Shown piece by piece: positions 16,682-25,744 of a stretch of DNA of 57,439 nucleotides (position 1 is its first letter; each line of letters starts with the position of its first letter). The stretch covers positions 1-57,439 of the forward strand of contig JBPOHE010000027.1 in assembly GCA_052035915.1 (NCBI GenBank), written 5' to 3'. This stretch comes from JBPOHE01 sp052035915 (lineage in GTDB: Bacteria > Pseudomonadota > Gammaproteobacteria > Chromatiales > Chromatiaceae). The notes under the pieces were generated by a model. It was given only the letters and a program-made list of their open reading frames with translations, searched no databases and had not been told where the DNA came from. The position numbers were made by a program, and so were the translations under genes.

Positions 16682-16748
16682 TGAACTATCACCCCTTTTT
16701 CCCATTGATGGGATGGTTTGAAAATACCTCCATGGCCTTGGAGATAGG

Positions 16749-17363
16749 TCATGGTTGGTCGATGATTCCCCGCGCTTCCAGCAGATGGATGATCGAGGCC
16801 GCACTCTGCTGGGGAGTTTCGCGGTCGGTGTATACCACCAGTTCCGGAGCCAGCGGCGACTCATAAGGCGAGCTGATGCCGGTAAACTCCGGTACCAGTC
16901 CGGCGCGGGCCTTTTTATACAGGCCCTTGACATCCCGACGCTCACATTCGTCCAGGGAGCAAGAGCAGTACACCTCGAAGAAATCCAGCCCGCCGAATAA
17001 GGTGCGCACCCTATCCCGATCGGCCCGGAAAGGCGAGATAAAGGCGGTCAAGGTGATGAGTCCGGCATCGACGAAAAGTTTGGCGACCTCACCGATACGG
17101 CGGATGTTTTCCGTCCGATCGGCGACGGAAAAGCCGAGATCGTGACAGAGGCCGTGACGGACGTTGTCACCGTCGAGCACATAGCTCCGGCAGGCGCGGT
17201 GATGGAGCTGTTGGGCGACCTCCTGGGCTAGGGTCGACTTGCCGGCGCCCGACAAGCCGGTGAACCATACCAGGGCGCTTCGATGCCCATTGAGCTGGTG
17301 CCGGTCCTGACGCCGGATGATCTCGGGATGCCAGACCAGATTATTGGAAAGAGGATGAGACAT
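16749..17363 (-). CDS. cysC: Adenylylsulfate kinase (APS kinase)
   Basis: Phosphorylates adenylyl sulfate to PAPS for sulfate assimilation or sulfation. The 204-residue protein has the P-loop GLSGAGKSTLA, the APS-binding DGDNVRHGLCHDLGFS, the SPFRADRDRVR arginine segment, the DVKGLYKKAR loop and FTGISSPYESPLAPEL. The start at 17361-17363 (MSHPLSNNLVWH) matches the family N-terminus; a longer upstream reading has none. No sulfurylase gene (cysDN or sat) is adjacent. Its position next to galU suggests a link with surface polysaccharide, but this is only context. Confidence 0.93.
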   Translation of the reverse strand: MSHPLSNNLVWHPEIIRRQDRHQLNGHRSALVWFTGLSGAGKSTLAQEVAQQLHHRACRSYVLDGDNVRHGLCHDLGFSVADRTENIRRIGEVAKLFVDAGLITLTAFISPFRADRDRVRTLFGGLDFFEVYCSCSLDECERRDVKGLYKKARAGLVPEFTGISSPYESPLAPELVVYTDRETPQQSAASIIHLLEARGIIDQP

Positions 17364-17459
17364 CGGTTCGATATTCCTGGATATCCCGGCCCATTGTGCC
17401 GAGCCGGGGCAAAGTGGTGTGCCTCCAGGTAGATCACCTCTACCTGGGAGACAGGATCG

Positions 17460-17641
17460 CTGTCTGAGATCCTGGGCGATTGCCGGAAAAAAATATACCT
17501 GAATGCGCCGGCGGTTCGTTCGCCTTCCAGGCGCGCCAGCCGGCGCAGAGCGAGCTCTGTAACGGCTGGCGGAACACCGAAGGCGGGCGAACAGGGCCGC
17601 AGGCTGGTATATTTTTTGACAGAAATCGCCCTGGTTCACAG
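17460..17641. repeat. Large imperfect palindrome between cysC and lapB
   Basis: Left arm (from 17460: CTGTCTG... GGGCGATTGCCGG, AAAAAAATATACC, GCGCCGGCGGTTCG, CGCGCCAGCCG) and right arm (reverse complement: CTGTGAACC.. GGGCGATTTCTGTC, AAAAAATATACC, GCGGCCCTGTTCG, TTCCGCCAGCCG) pair over about 80 bases with mismatches. A small AGAGCGAGCTCT dyad lies at the centre. It fills most of the 308-bp gap, is unrelated to the other repeats here, and could be a MITE or a transcribed structured RNA. Confidence 0.65.
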
Positions 17642-17671
17642 TCGAACGTCCGGGCCGGGAGCTTTCCCCAC

Positions 17672-18850
17672 TCAGGCATGCTTTTCGGTATCCGCGCCAT
17701 AGACCGGCTTCATGCTGTTCCAGGTCTTGCAACCCGGACAACTCCAACTCAGGCGCAATCCGGAATAGCCGCAATGTTCGCACCTGTAGGTGGGGCGTTC
17801 ATCGATCAGGGTTTGCAGCAGATCCCGTACCAGCACCAGGGTGGCATTCGGGGTATCCCCATGCCGCTCTTTTTCCTTCAGCGCGATCAGCCGCTCAAGA
17901 CCGATGAGACTGGGAAAACGTTGTAGGTGGACCACCATGAAGGCCGCCGCTTCCCGGCTCCCCTCCTGCTCGTAGAGGGTCTCCGCCAAAGCGAGCATGG
18001 TGGCCATGTCATGCCTTGTGTCGTAAAGCGCCTGGAGATAGCCACGCAATCCGGGAAGATCGCCCAGTCGATGGTAACAATCGATAATCCCCGGCAAGAC
18101 TTCGCCAATGTAATCCGCATCCTGCACCGGCACTTGTCGATAGAGATCGAGGGCGGCCATGACCCTCCCGCCGGCGAGCGCCAGATTGCCCTGCATGACT
18201 CGGGCGCGCACGCACTTGGGATCGGCGGCGATCGCCTTCTCCAACAGGGCGGTTACAGCCAGGGTATCCTGCTGCACCTGGCGGATCTCGGCCAGTTCAC
18301 AGTAATAATGCGCCACCTCGACCTGCATGACCTGCCCGGTCTGTTCTTCCAACCGCCGGGCCACATCCAGGCATTTTTCCCATTCCTTCTCTTGCTGATA
18401 GATGAACAGCAGGTTTTTCAGGGATTGATCGCTGAAAAAGTTGGCCTCCGTCAGCTCGATGAAGAGACTTTCCGCACGATCGAACAAGCCGGCACGCATG
18501 TAATCCTGTCCAAGTTCGAGTAGGGCCTGGGCCCGTTGCTCCGGCTCCAACTTCGACTTGGCGATGAGGTTCTGATGGATGCGAATCGCCCGATCCACCT
18601 CACCCCGACGACGAAAGAGGTTGCCGAGGGCCATGTGGGTCTCGATGGTATCCGCATCCACTTCGGCCATTTTGATGAAGATATCGATGGCCTTGTCGGG
18701 CTGCTCGTTGAGGAGATAGTTCAACCCCTGGAAATAGGCCGGATGGGTACGGGCCAGCCTGACATCGGCGCCTCCCGCCTGACCCCGTCTCGCCACCCAC
18801 CAGCCCGAAGCCGCGGCTATGGGCAAAAGAAGCCACAACAACTCTTGCAC
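17672..18850 (-). CDS. lapB: Lipopolysaccharide assembly protein B (YciM), TPR and rubredoxin-like domain
   Basis: An inner-membrane-anchored cytoplasmic protein that controls LPS synthesis through LpxC proteolysis. The 392 residues start with one transmembrane helix (MQELLWLLLPIAAASGWW), then a long TPR array (e.g. YLLNEQPDKAIDIFIKMAEV), then a C-terminal zinc ribbon CEHCGYSGLRLSWSCPGC with two CxxC pairs, ending near KPVYGADTEKHA. The length matches the family. LapA lies directly upstream (4-bp gap), the usual lapAB pair. Confidence 0.95.
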   Translation of the reverse strand: MQELLWLLLPIAAASGWWVARRGQAGGADVRLARTHPAYFQGLNYLLNEQPDKAIDIFIKMAEVDADTIETHMALGNLFRRRGEVDRAIRIHQNLIAKSKLEPEQRAQALLELGQDYMRAGLFDRAESLFIELTEANFFSDQSLKNLLFIYQQEKEWEKCLDVARRLEEQTGQVMQVEVAHYYCELAEIRQVQQDTLAVTALLEKAIAADPKCVRARVMQGNLALAGGRVMAALDLYRQVPVQDADYIGEVLPGIIDCYHRLGDLPGLRGYLQALYDTRHDMATMLALAETLYEQEGSREAAAFMVVHLQRFPSLIGLERLIALKEKERHGDTPNATLVLVRDLLQTLIDERPTYRCEHCGYSGLRLSWSCPGCKTWNSMKPVYGADTEKHA

Positions 18851-18854
18851 GCTG

Positions 18855-19142
18855 TTAGGTTTCCTTGACCCCTGATGTTCTCAGCCTTTCGATTTCATCC
18901 GTCGCCGATCTGAGCTGCTTTTTGAGTTGTGCCATTTCTCTCCTGCCCAAGAAGAATTTGATCCCGCTCGCCACCAAACCGAGTACGGCGCCGAGTGCAA
19001 GACAAAGCGCCATCGCCAGGGCCAGGGAGATCTCCATAACGCCGAAGTAATAGTCCATTCTGACGAGCTGCGGATTCAGATTGGCGAACAGAATCCCCAG
19101 GGCCGTGGCCAGCAGGATGACGAATATGGTCAATAGAGGCAC
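18855..19142 (-). CDS. lapA: Lipopolysaccharide assembly protein A (DUF1049)
   Basis: A small inner-membrane partner of LapB. It has two membrane segments (LLTIFVILLATALGILFANL and ISLALAMALCLALGAVLGLV), the family NPQLVRMDYYFG between them, and a C-terminal coiled coil (RREMAQLKKQLRSATDEIER). The GTG start at 19140-19142 is chosen because it gives the usual length of about 95 residues; the frame stays open further upstream with no family similarity, and no ATG lies near. Start confidence is moderate, family confidence high. Confidence 0.85.
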   Translation of the reverse strand: MPLLTIFVILLATALGILFANLNPQLVRMDYYFGVMEISLALAMALCLALGAVLGLVASGIKFFLGRREMAQLKKQLRSATDEIERLRTSGVKET

Positions 19143-19249
19143 GGATCGAGATCTTTCTACCGGGAATCTGATGCTCGTTGTAGTGGTTGGTGGCTCGCTG
19201 GAGTCAACCGCCACATAATAAAGCACGATGGGAACCAGGCGCCATGAGG

Positions 19250-19729
19250 TCAGAAAAGGAAATCTCCCACTTCCGCCCGCCTCCATTCGGCCCTGATCAG
19301 CTTCCATCCTTTGTTGTCTTTTTCCAACCCTAACTCCAGTCGATGCAGATCCGCTTTCACCCGGAGCAGATCCTTGGCCTCTTCCAGGGGAGAACCCGCC
19401 ATGGCGACCAAAACGACGACATCCCCTTGCCCAGGGACAGAGATATCCATCTGCACCAGATGGGTGAAGAGGTGGAGGCTTTGATGCCCGAGAAGATAGC
19501 CGGCCAGATAGCGGACCAGGTCCTTACGGGTACGACCCTCGACGTCTTTATAGCCATCGGCGATCAGATCGCTGAGGCGACTCAGAGATCTTGCCTCGGC
19601 CGCCTGTTCCGCCTCCGCGATCAAACGACGGATCTCCGCCTCGGGGCCAGGAGCTGGGCTACATCCCAGGCTGGCCAGCAGCCAGAGACCCGCCACCACC
19701 AACAGCCGACCTCTCGCCGACCAATCCAC
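19250..19729 (-). CDS. Probable secreted/lipoprotein NTF2-like (SnoaL-type) protein
   Basis: About 159 residues from a GTG at 19727-19729. The N-terminus has a basic stretch and a hydrophobic core ending LLASLGCSPAPGPEAE, a near-canonical lipobox (the -3 residue is S rather than L). The mature part begins with a helix rich in E/A, then LSDLIADGYKDVEGRTRKDL and strands VVVLVAMAGSPLEE and RVKADLHRLEL, fitting an NTF2-like cone fold. The function is not recognised. It lies between dapB (43 bp upstream) and lapA on the same strand. The start could also be further upstream. Confidence 0.7.
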   Translation of the reverse strand: MDWSARGRLLVVAGLWLLASLGCSPAPGPEAEIRRLIAEAEQAAEARSLSRLSDLIADGYKDVEGRTRKDLVRYLAGYLLGHQSLHLFTHLVQMDISVPGQGDVVVLVAMAGSPLEEAKDLLRVKADLHRLELGLEKDNKGWKLIRAEWRRAEVGDFLF

Positions 19730-19772
19730 GTCCCCGGTAGACGCCTGGCGAGAAATCCAGGCTCGTCCTACC

Positions 19773-20576
19773 TCAGCGCAGTCCAAGCACATCCTGCATA
19801 TCGTAACAGCCGGGTTCCCGCCCTTGCAGCCACAGGGCGGCTCGCACCGCCCCCCGGGCAAAGGTCATCCGACTCGAGGCCTTATGACTGATCTCGACCC
19901 GTTCGCCTTCGGTGGCGAACCAGACACTATGCTCCCCGACCACATCTCCGGCGCGGATGGTGGCAAAGCCGATGGCGCGACGATCGCGCTCCCCGGTCAG
20001 CCCCTGGCGACCATAGACCGCACAGGAAGCCAGATCGCGTCCAAGTGCCTTGGCGACCACCTCACCCATACGCAAGGCGGTGCCTGAAGGGGCATCGGCC
20101 TTATGCCGATGGTGAGCCTCGATGATCTCGATATCCGCCTCCTCCCCCATCACCTGGGCGGCGATCTGTAAGAGTCGAAAGCAGAGATTCACACCGACAC
20201 TCATGTTAGGCGCGAAGACGACGGGGATCTGCCGTCCGGCCTCGAGGATCGCCTGCCTTTGCTCCTGACTCAGACCCGTGGTGCCGATCACCGCCGAACG
20301 TCCGGAGCGACGGCAGATCTCCAGATTGGCGATACTGGCCTCGGGACGGGTGAAGTCGATGAGGACATCGAAAGCTTCGGTTACCCTGGCGAGATCGGCG
20401 ATGATGCCGACCCCATTGGCTCCGATACCGGCCAATTCCCCAGCATCGCGACCGATGACAGGAGATTGGGCGTGCTCGCTGGCCACGCACAACTTGAGCC
20501 CATCAGTCTGTTGAATCGCCTGTAGCAGGGTTTTTCCCATCCTGCCAGCGGCGCCGGCCACAGCTATACGTAACAT
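19773..20576 (-). CDS. dapB: 4-hydroxy-tetrahydrodipicolinate reductase
   Basis: NAD(P)H-dependent step of lysine and diaminopimelate synthesis. The 267-residue protein has GAAGRMGKTLLQAI (dinucleotide binding), DVLIDFTRPEA, GTTGLS, the catalytic region EAHHRHKADAPSGTA, and a C-terminal FARGAVRAALWLQ. The ATG at 20574-20576 follows GGAGG. It lies 44 bp downstream of dnaJ, so it is probably transcribed with the chaperone operon, an arrangement common in gammaproteobacteria. Confidence 0.96.
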   Translation of the reverse strand: MLRIAVAGAAGRMGKTLLQAIQQTDGLKLCVASEHAQSPVIGRDAGELAGIGANGVGIIADLARVTEAFDVLIDFTRPEASIANLEICRRSGRSAVIGTTGLSQEQRQAILEAGRQIPVVFAPNMSVGVNLCFRLLQIAAQVMGEEADIEIIEAHHRHKADAPSGTALRMGEVVAKALGRDLASCAVYGRQGLTGERDRRAIGFATIRAGDVVGEHSVWFATEGERVEISHKASSRMTFARGAVRAALWLQGREPGCYDMQDVLGLR

Positions 20577-20620
20577 CCCAACCAACCTCCCCAGATCCGC
20601 GAAACTCTCTCTTGAGCCTA

Positions 20621-21763
20621 TCAAAATCCCATGTTTTCAAAAAACTTTTTGACGCCGTCCAGCCAACCGGTGGCTTGGGGATTGTGTTTCTTGCCGCCAG
20701 CCACCATGGTCTCCTCGAATTCCCGCAACAACGTCTTTTGTTGTTCGGTCAGATTGACGGGGGTTTCCACCACGACCTTGCAGATGAGATCCCCCACTGG
20801 ACCACCCCGGACCGGTTTGATTCCCTTGCCGCGGATGCGGAACAGTTTGTCGGTCTGGGTGCCGGCAGGAATCTTGAGGGCGACCTTGCCATCCAGTGTA
20901 GGCACCTCCAGCTCACCGCTCAAAGCGGCGGTGACAAAACTGATCGGCACCTCACAATAGAGATGATTGTCTTCCCGCCGGAAGATGGCATGTTCCTTGA
21001 TACTGACCTGGACATACAGATCTCCGGCCGGACCGCCCCGCTCTCCCGGCTCGCCCTCCCCGGCGAGTCGGATGCGGTCACCGTTATCCACCCCGGCTGG
21101 AACGTTCACCGCCAGGGTTTTATGCTCCTGCACCCGGCCCGCTCCCCGACAAGTGGGACAGGATTCGCGGATCACCGTACCCCGCCCATGACACTGGGGA
21201 CAGGTCTGTTGGATGGAAAAGAACCCCTGCTGGATCCTGACCTGACCATGTCCATGGCAGGTGGGGCAGGTCTCGGGCCTGGTGCCGCTCCGCGCGCCCG
21301 AACCATCGCAGGCGGAACAATTGACATAGGTCGGGATGCGGATCTTGACCGTGGTACCGGCGACCGCCTCTTCCAGGGTCAATTGCAGGTTGTAGCGCAG
21401 ATCCGCGCCGCGGTTCACTCGTCCGCCCTGACCGGCCCGTCCCCCGACGCCGAAGATATCGCCGAAAAGGTCACCAAAGACGTCGCCCAGACCCGCCCCG
21501 CCAGCGAAACCGCCGCCGAATCCTCCAGCCATGGAAGGGTCAACGCCGGCGTGACCGAACTGATCGTAAGCGGCCCGTTTTTGCGCATCGGTCAAGACCT
21601 CATACGCCTCCTTGACCTCCTTGAACAGGTTTTCCGCCTCAGCGTCATCCGGGTTGCGATCCGGGTGATGTTTCATCGCCAAGCGACGATAGGCCTTTCT
21701 GATCTCGGCCTCGCTCGCATTCTTGGTGACACCCAGAACTTCGTAGTAATCCCGCTTTGCCAC
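20621..21763 (-). CDS. dnaJ: Chaperone protein DnaJ
   Basis: A 380-residue type I J-protein that delivers substrates to DnaK and stimulates its ATPase. The J domain at 1-70 contains the HPD motif (MKHHPDRNPDD). It is followed by a Gly/Phe-rich linker (GGFGGGFAGGAGLGDVFGDL), four zinc-finger repeats (CSACDGSG, CPTCHGHG, CPQCHGRG, CPTCRGAG) and the two beta-barrel domains. It ends near KKFFENMGF. It lies 117 bp downstream of dnaK. Confidence 0.97.
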   Translation of the reverse strand: MAKRDYYEVLGVTKNASEAEIRKAYRRLAMKHHPDRNPDDAEAENLFKEVKEAYEVLTDAQKRAAYDQFGHAGVDPSMAGGFGGGFAGGAGLGDVFGDLFGDIFGVGGRAGQGGRVNRGADLRYNLQLTLEEAVAGTTVKIRIPTYVNCSACDGSGARSGTRPETCPTCHGHGQVRIQQGFFSIQQTCPQCHGRGTVIRESCPTCRGAGRVQEHKTLAVNVPAGVDNGDRIRLAGEGEPGERGGPAGDLYVQVSIKEHAIFRREDNHLYCEVPISFVTAALSGELEVPTLDGKVALKIPAGTQTDKLFRIRGKGIKPVRGGPVGDLICKVVVETPVNLTEQQKTLLREFEETMVAGGKKHNPQATGWLDGVKKFFENMGF

Positions 21764-21880
21764 TGATCAATCTCTCGTCAACCACAGAATCCGTTACCAA
21801 AAATAAGAAAAGCGCGCAGACACGGCTTTACCCGGCCTGCACGCCTTCGGTGGCGCCATACGCCGACCGCTCAGGATGGG

Positions 21881-23824
21881 TTATTTCTTGTCGTCGCGAA
21901 CCTCTTCAAACTCGGCGTCGACCACATCCTCGCGCGCGCCCCCACCGGACTTCGTCCGGCCCTGAGCCCCGGTATCGCCCGGCCCATGATGGCTGTCGCC
22001 CGCGCCCGGCTGGGCATAGAGCCGTTCCGCCATCTTGCCGGACACCTCGCTGAGGGCCTGGGTCTTGCGTTCGATGGTGTCCTTGTCGTCGCTCTTCATC
22101 GCCTCTTCCAACTCCTTGATCGCCCGCTCCAAGGAGTCCTTTTCTCCGGATTGGACCTTGTCGCCGAGTTCCTTCATGGTCTTACGGGAGGCGTGAATGA
22201 GATTGTCGGCCTGATTGCGGGCGGTCACCAGTTCATGGAAACGCCGGTCCTCCTCGGCATGGGCCTTGGCGTCATTCACCATCCGCTGAATCTCGGCCTC
22301 GGCAAGACCGGACGAGGCCCGAATCAGGATCGACTGCTGCTTCCCGGTAGCTTTATCCCTGGCCGAGACGTTGAGGATACCGTTGGCGTCGATATCGAAG
22401 CTCACCTCGATCTGCGGCACCCCCCGGGGGGCGGGTGGGATGTCGCTCAGATCGAAGCGGCCCAGGGATTTGTTATCGACCGCCCGTTCGCGTTCGCCCT
22501 GGAGTACATGCACGGTGACGGCGGTCTGGCCGTCCTCGGCGGTGGAGAACACCTGGGTGGCCTTGGTCGGGATGGTGGTGTTCTTCTCGATCAACTTGGT
22601 CATCACCCCACCCAGGGTCTCGATACCCAGGGACAGGGGGGTGACATCGAGCAGCAGGACATCTTTTACCTGCCCGCCCAAGACACCGGCCTGGATGGCG
22701 GCGCCGATGGCCACCGCCTCATCCGGGTTGACGTCCTTGCGCGGGGTCTTGCCGAACAGCCGCTCGACCACTTCCTGGACCTTGGGCATGCGGGTCTGAC
22801 CGCCGACGAGGATCACATCGTCCAGCTCGCCAGGCTTGAGCCCGGCATCCTTCAAGGCGATCCGACAGGGGTCCAATGTGCGCTCGATCAGGTCCTCCAC
22901 CAGGGATTCCAACTTGGCCCGGGTCAGCTTCAAGTTCAGATGCTTGGGGCCGGTGGCGTCCGCGGTGATATAGGGCAGATTGATGTCGGTCTGATGGCTG
23001 GAGGAGAGTTCGATCTTCGCCTTCTCTGCCGCTTCCTTCAGCCGCTGCAGGGCCAGCGGATCGTTGCGCAGGTCGAAACCCTGGGCCTTTTTGAACTCGG
23101 CCACCAGGAAATCGATGATGCGCTTGTCGAAATCCTCGCCACCCAGGAAGGTATCCCCATTGGTCGACAGCACCTCGAACTGATGCTCGCCGTCCACCTC
23201 GGCGATCTCGATCACCGAGATATCGAAGGTCCCGCCACCGAGATCATAGACCGCGATCTTCCGATCCCCCTTCGCCTTGTCCATACCATAGGCCAAGGCC
23301 GCGGCGGTGGGCTCGTTGATGATACGCTTGACCTCGAGACCGGCGATGCGACCGGCGTCCTTGGTGGCTTGGCGCTGGGAATCGTTGAAATAGGCCGGGA
23401 CCGTGATCACCGCCTCGGTGATCGTTTCGCCCAGGTAGTCCTCGGCGGTCTTGCGCATCTTTTGCAGCACCTTGGCCGAGATCTCCGGCGGCGCCATCTT
23501 CTTACCGTTGACATCCACCCAGGCGTCGCCGTTATCCGCCCGCACGATCCGATAGGGCACCATGTCGATGTCCCGCTTCACCACGTCGTCACCATAACGC
23601 CGACCGATCAAACGCTTGATGGCGAACAAGGTGTTGCGGGGATTGGTCACCGCCTGACGCTTGGCGGACTGTCCTACCACGACCTCGCCGTCACCGGTGA
23701 AGGCGACGATGGACGGCGTGGTGCGATCACCCTCAGAGTTTTCGATGACCCGGACCTTGTCCCCCTCCATTACGGCGACGCAGGAGTTGGTGGTGCCCAA
23801 GTCGATGCCGATGATCTTTGCCAT
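21881..23824 (-). CDS. dnaK: Chaperone protein DnaK (Hsp70)
   Basis: A 647-residue ATP-dependent folding chaperone. It begins MAKIIGIDLGTTNSCVAVME and contains YDLGGGTFDISVIE, VGGQTRMPKVQE, and the linker LLLDVTPLSLGIETLGG before the substrate-binding domain, ending in an acidic EEVRDDKK-like tail. The start at 23822-23824 is fixed by this N-terminus; the 24 residues readable upstream are not family sequence. It is the middle gene of the CIRCE-controlled operon. Confidence 0.98.
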   Translation of the reverse strand: MAKIIGIDLGTTNSCVAVMEGDKVRVIENSEGDRTTPSIVAFTGDGEVVVGQSAKRQAVTNPRNTLFAIKRLIGRRYGDDVVKRDIDMVPYRIVRADNGDAWVDVNGKKMAPPEISAKVLQKMRKTAEDYLGETITEAVITVPAYFNDSQRQATKDAGRIAGLEVKRIINEPTAAALAYGMDKAKGDRKIAVYDLGGGTFDISVIEIAEVDGEHQFEVLSTNGDTFLGGEDFDKRIIDFLVAEFKKAQGFDLRNDPLALQRLKEAAEKAKIELSSSHQTDINLPYITADATGPKHLNLKLTRAKLESLVEDLIERTLDPCRIALKDAGLKPGELDDVILVGGQTRMPKVQEVVERLFGKTPRKDVNPDEAVAIGAAIQAGVLGGQVKDVLLLDVTPLSLGIETLGGVMTKLIEKNTTIPTKATQVFSTAEDGQTAVTVHVLQGERERAVDNKSLGRFDLSDIPPAPRGVPQIEVSFDIDANGILNVSARDKATGKQQSILIRASSGLAEAEIQRMVNDAKAHAEEDRRFHELVTARNQADNLIHASRKTMKELGDKVQSGEKDSLERAIKELEEAMKSDDKDTIERKTQALSEVSGKMAERLYAQPGAGDSHHGPGDTGAQGRTKSGGGAREDVVDAEFEEVRDDKK

Positions 23825-23892
23825 CTCTTCAAGTCTCCAGAATTCTTTTTTGATACCGTTGATTAGTGACTCAGATGGGGTGAAACCATGCC

Positions 23893-24507
23893 TCATTCAA
23901 GGCTATTGTTCACCGGAGGCATGGGTTGTTGGGACACCAGCACCATGGCCGGGCGCACCAGGCGACCGTTCAGGCTGTATCCCTTCTGTACCACGGTCAC
24001 CACCCTGTTGGCCGGCAGATCCGCCCTGGGGACCATGGACATAGCCTGGTGGAGATCCGGATTGAATGGCTGTCCCTGGGGATCGATCGCCTGGACCCCG
24101 AATTTCCCCATCGCGTTTTCGAACAGCTTGACGGTCAGTTCGATGCCTTCACGCAGCTTGGTGGTGTCGGTCTGGGCCTCGTTGGCCGCGTTCAGACCCA
24201 GTTCCAGGCTGTCCCAGACACCCAGGAGCTCACGCACGAAACCGTCCAGGGCGAACTTGCGGGTAGCCTCCAGGTCCCGCTCATGGCGGCGACGCAGGTT
24301 TTCCAGTTCAGCCCTGGAGCGTAATACCTGATCCCAGTTTTGTTCCGCCCGTTGGCGGGCTTCTTCCAACTGGGCCCGCAGGTCCTCGAGGCCGGGACCC
24401 GCGGAGTCGGCGGGGGAGGGAGTGGTCCGAGCTTCCCCGCTGATCCCGGTCTCCGCTGGAGCCGGGGTGGTCCGGGGTGGGTTGGGCGCTTCACCTGTTG
24501 TTGACAT
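23893..24507 (-). CDS. grpE: Nucleotide exchange factor GrpE
   Basis: A 204-residue dimeric exchange factor for DnaK. The disordered N-terminus is rich in P, T, A and G. It is followed by the long coiled coil (EEARQRAEQNWDQVLRSRAE...) and the beta domain with FGVQAIDPQGQPFNPDLHQA. The ATG at 24505-24507 is chosen because it follows AAAGAGAC; a second in-frame ATG 30 bases upstream lacks an RBS. It lies between hrcA and dnaK. Confidence 0.94.
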   Translation of the reverse strand: MSTTGEAPNPPRTTPAPAETGISGEARTTPSPADSAGPGLEDLRAQLEEARQRAEQNWDQVLRSRAELENLRRRHERDLEATRKFALDGFVRELLGVWDSLELGLNAANEAQTDTTKLREGIELTVKLFENAMGKFGVQAIDPQGQPFNPDLHQAMSMVPRADLPANRVVTVVQKGYSLNGRLVRPAMVLVSQQPMPPVNNSLE

Positions 24508-24591
24508 CGTCTCTTTACTTTTCACCTCTTGTACCATGGCGCACCGGCCTGAAAACGGCCTCATCTATAAATGCCCACATGGTGGGGATGG

Positions 24592-25647
24592 TTATCTCGG
24601 TTTCAAGGCAGCCCCAAGGAGTTTGGCGGTGATATCCACCAGGGGGATCACCCGGTCATAGGCCATGCGCGTTGGACCTATGACCCCGAGCACACCGACG
24701 ATCTGGTCGTCGATTTTGTAGGGGGAGGTCACCAGGCTACAGTCGTCGAAGAGTTCATAACCGGATTCCTCGCCGATAAAAATCTGTATCCCATCGGCTT
24801 TCAAGCACTTGTCCAATAATTGCAGGATCTGATGGCGATCGGTGAAGGCGTCGAAGAGCTTGCGCAGGCGTTCCAGATTGGCGAGTTCGTCGAACCCCAT
24901 GAGATTCGTCTGCCCGGAGATCAGCAAGTCTTCCTGGAATTGGGAGGAATCGATCACCAAGCCGGTCATGTCGAGCGCCTGTTGCATCAGGCGATCCATG
25001 TTCTCCCGCGCCTCCTTCATCTCCTTGATCAGTCTGTCGCGGACCTCCTTGATGTCATGGCCGCGAAAGGCCTCGGTCAGATATTCCGCCGCCCGGGCCA
25101 GCTCGGAATCCGAGAGGTCGCGCTCGGTGAACAGCACCCGGTTGTGCACCTCGCCATCATTGGTCACCAGGATAGCCAAGATCCGACGACCCGAAAGCCT
25201 GAGAAACTCGATCTGATGAAACAGCATGCGTTCATGCTTGGGCAAGGTCACCAGACCCGCCATGTGGGTGATGCTGGACAAGAGGTTGGTTACGGCCACC
25301 AAAGTTTCGGCGGCGTCTTGATGCGTCTTGAGTCGCTGCCGGATCTGCTCGATTTCATCATCCAGCAAGGGTTTCACCGTCAGCAAGGAATCGACGAACA
25401 AGCGATAACCAGTCACCGTGGGAACCCGACCGGAGGAAGTGTGGGGCGAGACCACCAGGCCCATCTCTTCGAGATCCGACATCACGTTGCGTATGGTCGC
25501 CGGGCTGAGTTCCAAGCCCGAATCCTTGGCCAGGGTACGTGAGCCGACCGGTTGTCCCTCGCGGATATAGCGCTCCACCAACACCTTGAGAAAGTGCTGC
25601 GCACGCTCGTTGATCATCAAGGGACCCAGCGTTTTTCTCGGAACCAC
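24592..25647 (-). CDS. hrcA: Heat-inducible transcription repressor HrcA
   Basis: A 351-residue dimeric repressor that binds CIRCE and is folded by GroEL, so heat relieves repression. Seen: winged-helix region with YIREGQPVGSRTLAK and LSPATIRNVMSDLEEMGLV, followed by HTSSGRVPTVTGYRLFVD, and the C-terminal GAF-like inserted region. The GTG start (25645-25647) has GAGG seven bases upstream; an internal ATG at 25615-25617 without RBS is the alternative. The perfect CIRCE operator 38 bp upstream indicates autoregulation and control of grpE, dnaK and dnaJ. Confidence 0.95.
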   Translation of the reverse strand: MVPRKTLGPLMINERAQHFLKVLVERYIREGQPVGSRTLAKDSGLELSPATIRNVMSDLEEMGLVVSPHTSSGRVPTVTGYRLFVDSLLTVKPLLDDEIEQIRQRLKTHQDAAETLVAVTNLLSSITHMAGLVTLPKHERMLFHQIEFLRLSGRRILAILVTNDGEVHNRVLFTERDLSDSELARAAEYLTEAFRGHDIKEVRDRLIKEMKEARENMDRLMQQALDMTGLVIDSSQFQEDLLISGQTNLMGFDELANLERLRKLFDAFTDRHQILQLLDKCLKADGIQIFIGEESGYELFDDCSLVTSPYKIDDQIVGVLGVIGPTRMAYDRVIPLVDITAKLLGAALKPR

Positions 25648-25684
25648 TTCCCAACCTCGGCACTCGAAAAAGGCGGCAAATTGA

Positions 25685-25711
25685 TTAGCACTCTTTATGT
25701 TTGAGTGCTAA
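25685..25711 (-). promoter_or_regulatory. CIRCE operator of the hrcA operon
   Basis: TTAGCACTC-N9-GAGTGCTAA at 25685-25711 matches the CIRCE consensus in all 18 arm positions with the standard 9-base spacer. It lies between a likely promoter and the hrcA start, so HrcA binding would block initiation. Confidence 0.97.
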
Positions 25712-25715
25712 CAGC

Positions 25716-25744
25716 ACGTTAACAAGCCATTTTCCCAGTGTCAA
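25716..25744 (-). promoter_or_regulatory. Probable sigma-70 promoter of the hrcA operon
   Basis: On the minus strand a perfect TTGACA -35 box (25739-25744) is followed after 17 bases by TAACGT (25716-25721), a weak -10. CIRCE begins five bases further downstream, which is the usual position for HrcA repression. A sigma-32 promoter was not evident. Confidence 0.55.

Noticed and set aside
21986..23866. 626-residue open frame on the plus strand opposite dnaK (and similar long frames opposite folD, apbC, gmd, soxXA, gcvPB, gcvPA, tviB)
   Set aside because: These are antisense shadows of strong genes in GC-rich DNA. Their composition is histidine/glycine/glutamine-rich without recognisable domains, and the opposite strand encodes clear families.
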